A DNA stretch of 9,975 bases from Spirochaetaceae bacterium. Its GTDB lineage: Bacteria; Spirochaetota; Spirochaetia; Treponematales; Breznakiellaceae. The notes beneath the pieces are model-generated. The model was not told the DNA's origin. It worked only from the letters and a program-made list of their open reading frames with translations, and ran no database searches. Location: contig JAITNO010000080.1 in the NCBI GenBank assembly GCA_031290405.1, forward strand, positions 1 to 9,975. The letters are read 5' to 3'. Within the stretch, counting starts at the first letter, position 1. Every line of letters begins with the position of its first letter. Made by a program: the position numbers and the translations under genes. This document shows, in pieces, positions 6,701 to 9,975 of this stretch.

Positions 6701-6906
6701 TCTCGAAACCGCGCGGCGTTCTTTTCTCTCGTTGGTTTTGGCGCCGCCGTCGCCGACGAAGCGTTCGACCTGGCCGACGATGTCCTGAACGTTTGCGGCT
6801 GGCACGGTTTCTCCGCTCAAGCGGATGGTGTCGCAGTTTGTGAAGAACTGATGGAAATAGCGGGGGGGCGATGGGGCGACAAAGGCCCCGGTTTGCCACG
6901 ACCCAT
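6683..6906 (-). pseudogene. Coding-like fragment, apparently frameshifted, function unknown
   Basis: On the minus strand an open frame covers 6683-6925 (81 codons, stop TGA at 6680-6682, inside the last unit of array B) but has no ATG. Its codons favour G/C in third position and give sensible segments, for example FHQFFTNCDTIRLSGETV and NVQDIVGQVERFVGDGG. An ATG at 6906 opens a neighbouring frame (MGRGKPGPLSPHRPP) that would join this frame if the run of seven C at 6862-6868 gained one base or lost two. It could be a decayed gene, a phase-variable small gene, or the tail of something disrupted by the array. I do not recognise the family. It lies directly downstream of the sigma factor gene, beyond a palindrome. 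Confidence 0.35.
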
Positions 6907-6927
6907 CGCCGGGCGCAGTGCGCGCTC

Positions 6928-6945
6928 AGGGGGGCGCGCCCCCCT
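6928..6945 (-). terminator. Perfect 18-bp palindrome after the sigma factor gene
   Basis: AGGGGGGCGCGCCCCCCT is its own reverse complement and begins one base beyond the sigma factor stop codon. As RNA it would give a seven-pair stem closed by CGCG. No T-run follows, so it may act as a terminator, a 3' stabiliser or a dyad binding site. Confidence 0.5.
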
Positions 6946-6946
6946 C

Positions 6947-7507
6947 CTAAACGGGGCCTACTATGTCGCCGTAGAGGCGGGCGAGGCGGGCGCGGAGGCG
7001 TTTGACGGCGTAGTGTTTGCGGGATAGGACGGTGTTGATGGGTGTGTGGGTGTAGCGGGCGACTTCTTTGACGGTGAGGCCGGCGATTTGGGTGAGCTCG
7101 AAGGCGATGCGCTGCTCCGCGGGCAGTTCGGCGAGGGCGGCGTCTATTTCCTGGAAGATGAGGGCGCGGAGGTGCTCGGTTTCGGGGGTTCTTGGGGCGC
7201 CGTAGGCGATGTCGGCGATGTCGTCGAGGATGTCGCCGTCTTCGTCGGCGTCTTCGTCGCGCTGGATGGGCGGCGGCGCGGGGGTCTTCTTCTTGCGGCG
7301 GTCGATGATGTTGTTGCGGGCGACGCGGTAGAGCCAGGCGGCGGTCTGCTCGATGGGGCGGGCGAGGTCGTTCATGCGCGCATACTGATAGAAGACTTCC
7401 TGGAGGATGTCTTCGGCGTCTTCGAGGCGTTTGGTGCGCGCTTGGATGAAGCGGAGGAGGCGATCGCGGTATGCGGCAAAGGTTTGTGCGACGGTGTTGT
7501 TCTTCAC
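6947..7507 (-). CDS. ECF-type RNA polymerase sigma factor (sigma-70 family)
   Basis: A 186-residue two-domain sigma factor. Region 2 spans about 10-75, with RRLED-like core-binding and -10 recognition helices: RLEDAEDILQEVFYQYA at 27-43 and AAWLYRVARNNIIDRRKKK at 56-74. An acidic linker (RDEDADEDGDILDDIADI, 83-100) follows. Region 4 is at about 118-176, with ELPAEQRIAFELTQIAGLT at 127-145 and the helix-turn-helix EVARYTHTPINTVLSRKHYA at 148-167. Regions 1.1, 1.2 and 3 are absent, as in ECF factors. The GTG at 7507 follows the permease stop by only six bases, with no strong ribosome binding site, so its translation is probably coupled to the permease. It is the last gene of the exporter operon. 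Its target promoter cannot be assigned; no classic GGAAC/CGTC ECF pair was seen upstream of the operon. A recognisable soluble anti-sigma factor is missing; the small membrane protein of the operon is a candidate. Confidence 0.92.
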   Translation of the reverse strand: MKNNTVAQTFAAYRDRLLRFIQARTKRLEDAEDILQEVFYQYARMNDLARPIEQTAAWLYRVARNNIIDRRKKKTPAPPPIQRDEDADEDGDILDDIADIAYGAPRTPETEHLRALIFQEIDAALAELPAEQRIAFELTQIAGLTVKEVARYTHTPINTVLSRKHYAVKRLRARLARLYGDIVGPV

Positions 7508-7513
7508 GCTGTC

Positions 7514-8308
7514 TTATCGGTTGGTTTCGGCGCGGACGAAGGCGGCGGTTCCGGCGGCGAGGAAGGCGACGGTGAACGCGGCGATGATGATGAGGTTGAC
7601 GGTGGGGCTGTGGAGGGTGGCGGCGCCTGAGCCTGTGCCGTGTTGATAGAAGACGCCGCGCATGAGGTCGACGCAGTAGGTCATGGGGAGGAGGCGGCTG
7701 ACGACGGCCATGACGCCGGTGGAGTGGTTGACGGGGATGAGGGCGCCTGAGAGGAAGGTTTGGGTCATGGTGAGGGTCATGGTGACGATGCTGGCGGTGC
7801 TGCTTTTGCGGATGAAGCCGATGGTGAGGACGGCGAGGGCGCCTGCGGCGAGGCAGACGAGGGGGCTGAAGGCGAGGAGGGTGAGGAGCTGGGCTGCGCT
7901 TAATCGCGCGCCGATGAAGAGGCCTATGGCGAGGGTGGTGAAGAACTGGATGTAGCTGGTGAAGAGGGCGCCTGCGATTTTCCCGAGGATGAGGCTGGTG
8001 CGCGCGGCGGGGCTGACGAGGAGTTCCTGGTTAAAGTTGGTCTGGCGGTCTTCGACGAGGGAGGCGACGCCGTTGGTCATCATCATGAAGAGGCCTTGCA
8101 CGAGCATCCCGACGAGCATGAAGGCGTTGAAGTCGTAGCCCATGTTCCGCCCCATGTTTTGGGAGAGCTGGCCGCCGAACATTCCCAGCAGCATGACGGG
8201 GAAGACGACGGCGGGGATGAGTTTGGCGGGGGATTTTATGATGAGGGTGAGGTCCCGCATGGCGAGGGTGAGGGCGACGTTGGCTTCGCGCTGGAGTTTG
8301 TGGGTCAT
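7514..8308 (-). CDS. ABC-2 type exporter permease
   Basis: A 264-residue membrane protein with about six hydrophobic segments (near 28-46, 60-78, 107-132, 141-165, 172-192 and 237-258). Family hallmarks are VEDRQTNFNQELLVSPAART at 85-104, in the loop after the second segment, and SGALIPVNHSTGVMAVVSRL at 187-206 followed by LPMTYCVDLMRG at 207-218. These are typical of the DrrB/YhhJ-like ABC2_membrane group, which exports drugs, lipids or polysaccharide-like substrates. The ATG at 8308 directly abuts the TAA of the ATPase gene (TAAATG), with AAGGAG at 8316-8321 inside the ATPase coding region, so translation is coupled. It pairs with the upstream ATPase to form the transporter; the substrate is unknown. 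Confidence 0.93.
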   Translation of the reverse strand: MTHKLQREANVALTLAMRDLTLIIKSPAKLIPAVVFPVMLLGMFGGQLSQNMGRNMGYDFNAFMLVGMLVQGLFMMMTNGVASLVEDRQTNFNQELLVSPAARTSLILGKIAGALFTSYIQFFTTLAIGLFIGARLSAAQLLTLLAFSPLVCLAAGALAVLTIGFIRKSSTASIVTMTLTMTQTFLSGALIPVNHSTGVMAVVSRLLPMTYCVDLMRGVFYQHGTGSGAATLHSPTVNLIIIAAFTVAFLAAGTAAFVRAETNR

Positions 8309-9112
8309 TTAGGCTCTCCTTGTGTTGAGGGCGGGGCGGCCGGTTTGCTGGCCTTCGGTTAAGAGTTCGATGTAGGCGTCTTCGAGGGTTTCCTGCCGCA
8401 GGGTGTTTTTGAGGGTTGCGGGTGGGCCGGAAAAGACGATTTTTCCTTTGTGGATCATGCAGAGGGCGTCGACGTTTTCGGCTTCGTCGATGTAGTGCGT
8501 GGTGAGGAAGACGGTGGCGCCGGTTTCTTTGCGCTTTTCGTTGATGTATTCCCACAGGGCGCGGCGGCTGAGGGGGTCCAGGCCCTGGGTGGGTTCGTCG
8601 AGGAAGAGGACGGCGGGTTCGTGTATGAGGCTGCGGATGATTTCGACTTTGCGCCTCATGCCGCCGGAGAAGGTTTTAAGGGGCTTCCAGAGTTTGTCCT
8701 GGAGGCCGACGACTTCGGCGAGGTGCGTGACGCGTTCGCGGTAGGCTTTGGGCATCCAGCGGAAGAAGGGGCGGTAGGCGTACATTCCATAGACGCAGGC
8801 GTGGAGTCTGATGTTTTCCTCGGCGGAGAGGTCGAGGTCGAGGCTGGGCCGCTGAAAGATGACGCCGATGCGGTTGCGTACGTCCCGGGCCTGGCGGTCG
8901 AGGTCGTATCCGGCGATGGCGACGCGGCCTGAGGTTTTGGACAGGGCGGTGGTCAAGATGGAGACGACGGTGGTTTTTCCGGCGCCGTTCTGGCCGAGGA
9001 GGGCGAAGAACTCCCCGGCCCCGACGGTAAAGCTGATGTCGTCGACGGCGGCCTCACGGGCGCCGCGGTAGTGTTTTGTCAGGTGTTCCACGCTGATGAC
9101 GGGGCTATTCAT
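8309..9112 (-). CDS. ABC exporter ATP-binding protein
   Basis: A 267-residue nucleotide-binding subunit with all ABC motifs: Walker A GQNGAGKTT at 40-48, Q-loop Gln87 (IFQRPS), signature FSGGM at 148-152 (preceded by LKT), Walker B VLFLDEP at 168-174, D-loop GLDP at 177-180 and switch His206 (TTHY). It belongs to the CcmA/DrrA-like group that pairs with ABC-2 permeases. Start at 9112 (MNSPVISVEHLTKHY) agrees with the family's N-terminus and with GGAGGG at 9118-9123; the longer in-frame extension upstream to 9217 overlaps the preceding gene and is basic, low-complexity sequence. The start codon overlaps the stop of the membrane-protein gene by eight bases. The C-terminal 30 residues after the core are variable in the family. 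Confidence 0.95.
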   Translation of the reverse strand: MNSPVISVEHLTKHYRGAREAAVDDISFTVGAGEFFALLGQNGAGKTTVVSILTTALSKTSGRVAIAGYDLDRQARDVRNRIGVIFQRPSLDLDLSAEENIRLHACVYGMYAYRPFFRWMPKAYRERVTHLAEVVGLQDKLWKPLKTFSGGMRRKVEIIRSLIHEPAVLFLDEPTQGLDPLSRRALWEYINEKRKETGATVFLTTHYIDEAENVDALCMIHKGKIVFSGPPATLKNTLRQETLEDAYIELLTEGQQTGRPALNTRRA

Positions 9113-9521
9113 CGGCGCCCTCCGACTTTGGCCTGTCGCCGTGCTCTTTGCGGTATGCGTCGATCTGTGAAAAGCGGTCGTTGAACATGGCGCGGAAGTC
9201 TTTTTCTTTTTCGGCAAAGGCCTTGCGGTCTTCTTCGCTCATGCCCATCCATCTTTCCCTCAGGGGGTTGTGGCGGTGGAGGTCCCCGCCGCGCAATCCG
9301 TGCCTGCGGAGGGTTCCGAGGCTGGCGCCTATGCCTCCGAAGAGGATGCGGGAGAGGGCCCAAAGACCGAGGGCCTGCCAATAGTTTATGGCCGGCAGGC
9401 CGAAGATGTCGGGCAAGAGGCGGTTCCAGAGGATCATTGCCAGGGCGGCAAAGCCGGCGACGACGGCGAGGGCGACGACGATGCCCAGGCCGCGGAGTTT
9501 TTTGCACGTAAATCTGTTCAT
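9105..9521 (-). CDS. Small two-helix membrane protein, first gene of the exporter-sigma operon
   Basis: A 138-residue protein. A basic N-terminus (MNRFTCKKLR) leads into a membrane segment at about 11-31 (GLGIVVALAVVAGFAALAMI). The segment LWNRLLPDIFGLPAINYWQA at 31-50 and a second hydrophobic stretch LGLWALSRILFGG at 51-63 follow. The C-terminal 70 residues are soluble and charged, with WMGMSEEDRKAFAEKEKDFR at 91-110 probably helical. The pattern 'L-W-N-x-L-x-P-x-I-F-G-x-P ... WQA-L-x-L...S-R-I-L-F-G-G' is one I recall from small membrane proteins found near ECF sigma factor genes in other anaerobes, but the family has no firm function that I can name. The ATG at 9521 has AGGAG at 9529-9533, seven bases upstream; an in-frame ATG at 9542 lacks a site. 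It may regulate the sigma factor or assist the exporter. Confidence 0.8.
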   Translation of the reverse strand: MNRFTCKKLRGLGIVVALAVVAGFAALAMILWNRLLPDIFGLPAINYWQALGLWALSRILFGGIGASLGTLRRHGLRGGDLHRHNPLRERWMGMSEEDRKAFAEKEKDFRAMFNDRFSQIDAYRKEHGDRPKSEGADE

Positions 9522-9552
9522 ATTGCATCTCCTATAAAACATGATGCGTCTC

Positions 9553-9571
9553 CCGTTCTCTTATCGAACGG
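9553..9571 (-). promoter_or_regulatory. Inverted repeat upstream of the exporter-sigma operon
   Basis: CCGTTC (9553-9558) and GAACGG (9566-9571) form a perfect 6-bp dyad with a 7-base spacer, about 32 bases before the first start codon. A second, slightly bulged hairpin (AAGCGGC against GCCGCCTT, 9580-9597) lies just upstream. The dyad could be an operator or a leader hairpin. A TATAGT hexamer (minus strand) about 28 bases further upstream is a possible -10 box, without a good -35. Confidence 0.42.
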
Positions 9572-9652
9572 AAGGCTGAAAGCGGCTGTGCCGCCTTACT
9601 ATAGTAGACGAATGAGTGGGGAAAATATTTTACTTTTGGAGCGGCCTAGGGC

Positions 9653-9694
9653 GGAGGCCTAATGCCTCCCTGCGGGGCATAGGGGCAACGCCCC
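9653..9694. repeat. Cluster of two GC-rich hairpins at the boundary with AT-rich DNA
   Basis: GGAGGC (9653-9658) pairs with GCCTCC (9664-9669). GGGGC (9682-9686) pairs with GCCCC (9690-9694) around AAC, with another GGGGC copy at 9674-9678 that could compete. The block abruptly ends the HicA-like frame and separates GC-rich operon DNA from AT-rich DNA. It resembles a REP-like intergenic element, but only one copy is visible here. Confidence 0.5.
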
Positions 9695-9754
9695 ATGATA
9701 GTCAAACACGATGCCATGCTTTTTGAGAGTTTTTAAGAAGGCGGTCTTGTTCAC
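9659..9754 (-). pseudogene. HicA-like toxin N-terminus, truncated
   Basis: From GTG at 9754 the frame reads VNKTAFLKTLKKHGIVFDYHG (its first 20 residues match the HicA layout), then runs into the GC-rich hairpin block (LPLCPAGRH) and stops after 31 codons. HicA toxins are about 60 residues, begin with a similar 'F-x-K-x-L-K-K-x-G' helix and a following strand ending before the catalytic G-S-H. Here the catalytic His and the rest of the dsRNA-binding-like fold are missing. The GTG overlaps the TGA of the preceding short frame, the usual arrangement in two-gene toxin-antitoxin modules. Identification is by motif memory from about 20 residues and is uncertain. Confidence 0.42.
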
Positions 9755-9846
9755 CCGGCAACCTTGAAAACACCGTGTCTTTTCCTTTCCAGCGTCCCAT
9801 CTTTTATCATAGTGTATATGTCTAAAAGGTTAATTTCCAGGCGGAA
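9751..9846 (-). pseudogene. Short frame overlapping the HicA-like start, possible antitoxin remnant
   Basis: An open frame of 31 codons ends with TGA at 9751-9753, overlapping the HicA-like GTG. From ATG at 9810 it reads MIKDGTLERKRHGVFKVAG; upstream codons give EINLLDIYT. The overlap and codon pattern suggest the tail of a partner gene left after a deletion that also cut the HEPN gene. I do not recognise the family, and the frame may be non-coding. Confidence 0.25.
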
Positions 9847-9899
9847 TCAAAATCATCTTCCGCAAACTGCAACCACTCCATCACATCTTTAATTTTCAT
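9822..9899 (-). pseudogene. HEPN-domain protein, N-terminal remnant
   Basis: ATG at 9899 gives MKIKDVMEWLQFAEDDFDSA and five more residues before TAG at 9822-9824. The W-L-x-x-A-x-x-D-x-x-x-A pattern is the first helix of HEPN (HepT-like) toxins, which are normally about 130 residues with a later R-x4-6-H ribonuclease motif. That motif and all later helices are absent, and the other frames do not continue the domain, so a deletion rather than a simple frameshift is likely. The start overlaps the preceding nucleotidyltransferase gene by 11 bases, as in intact MNT-HEPN pairs. Confidence 0.7.
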
Positions 9900-9975
9900 A
9901 TAATATTTTCCCTTTTTGATATACTGTTTCCTCAAGAATGTTTTCACTCTTTCTGATATTAAAAACACTCTCCCG
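9889..9975 (-). CDS. MNT-type nucleotidyltransferase, C-terminal end (cut by window edge)
   Basis: The frame enters from the right edge and ends at TAA (9889-9891), giving 28 residues that include SENILEETVYQKGKILYEN. This is the typical C-terminus of minimal nucleotidyltransferases (MntA-like antitoxins), where the last strand reads K-x-G-x-x-L-Y. In intact modules MntA adds AMP to the HEPN toxin and neutralises it. Here the HEPN partner is truncated, so the nucleotidyltransferase may be an orphan. The G-S-x10-D-x-D catalytic motif lies outside the window. Base composition is visibly more AT-rich than the operon to its left, consistent with transfer. Confidence 0.65.
   Translation of the reverse strand, partial: RESVFNIRKSENILEETVYQKGKILYEN

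Noticed and set aside
6213..6899. 228-codon minus-strand gene with MNHSSRR repeats
   Set aside because: Extremely Arg/Ser-rich translation, no ribosome binding site, and its 3' end crosses both arrays into the permease tail; typical of an out-of-frame reading of GC-rich repeats.
6227..7027. 266-codon plus-strand gene spanning both arrays
   Set aside because: It starts at a GTG right after the permease without a ribosome binding site, is open mainly because the repeats are multiples of three, and its end is antisense to the sigma factor gene.
7046..7630. 194-codon plus-strand frame rich in Gly, Val and Asp
   Set aside because: Antisense to the sigma factor and permease genes, a mirror of their GC-rich codons.
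8450..8932. 160-codon plus-strand frame
   Set aside because: Antisense to the ABC ATPase, which has all its catalytic motifs on the other strand.

Overview
The window is a GC-rich bacterial chromosomal segment with tightly packed genes and a more AT-rich right end. A CooC/AcsF-type nickel-insertion ATPase suggests an anaerobe that uses Ni-CO dehydrogenase, possibly with Wood-Ljungdahl metabolism. The aspartate-semialdehyde dehydrogenase is of the archaeal/fungal type. The PD-(D/E)XK (Rpn/transposase-like) gene fragment at the left edge belongs to a family common in spirochaetes and other gut anaerobes. A gut spirochaete would fit, but the sequence alone does not settle the phylum.

Left half (1-6223): a truncated PD-(D/E)XK nuclease gene (minus strand); cooC (plus); a small flavodoxin (minus, convergent with cooC); asd (plus, divergent from the flavodoxin); a PAP2-like protein with a degenerate active site (minus, convergent with asd); then a map-purine permease operon (plus) with a recognisable sigma-70-type promoter. 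These are housekeeping or metabolic genes, mostly with good ribosome binding sites.

Middle (6224-6946): about 720 bases without a convincing intact gene. It holds two adjacent, unrelated tandem arrays that share a 21-bp period (5 and 12 units), each unit containing its own inverted repeat. Next comes a coding-like fragment on the minus strand, apparently frameshifted at a run of seven C, and then a perfect 18-bp palindrome.

Right half (6947-9521, minus strand): a compact four-gene operon whose genes overlap or touch. The order is a small two-helix membrane protein, an ABC exporter ATPase, an ABC-2 permease and an ECF-type sigma factor. The sigma factor probably controls or senses something tied to the exporter, with the small membrane protein a candidate partner or anti-sigma factor. 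A perfect inverted repeat lies in the leader upstream of the operon.

Right edge (9640-9975): hairpin-rich sequence followed by AT-rich DNA holding remains of toxin-antitoxin genes. These are the C-terminus of an MNT-type nucleotidyltransferase overlapping the first 25 codons of a HEPN protein, then a short frame overlapping a HicA-like N-terminus. The region looks like a decayed, horizontally acquired island.
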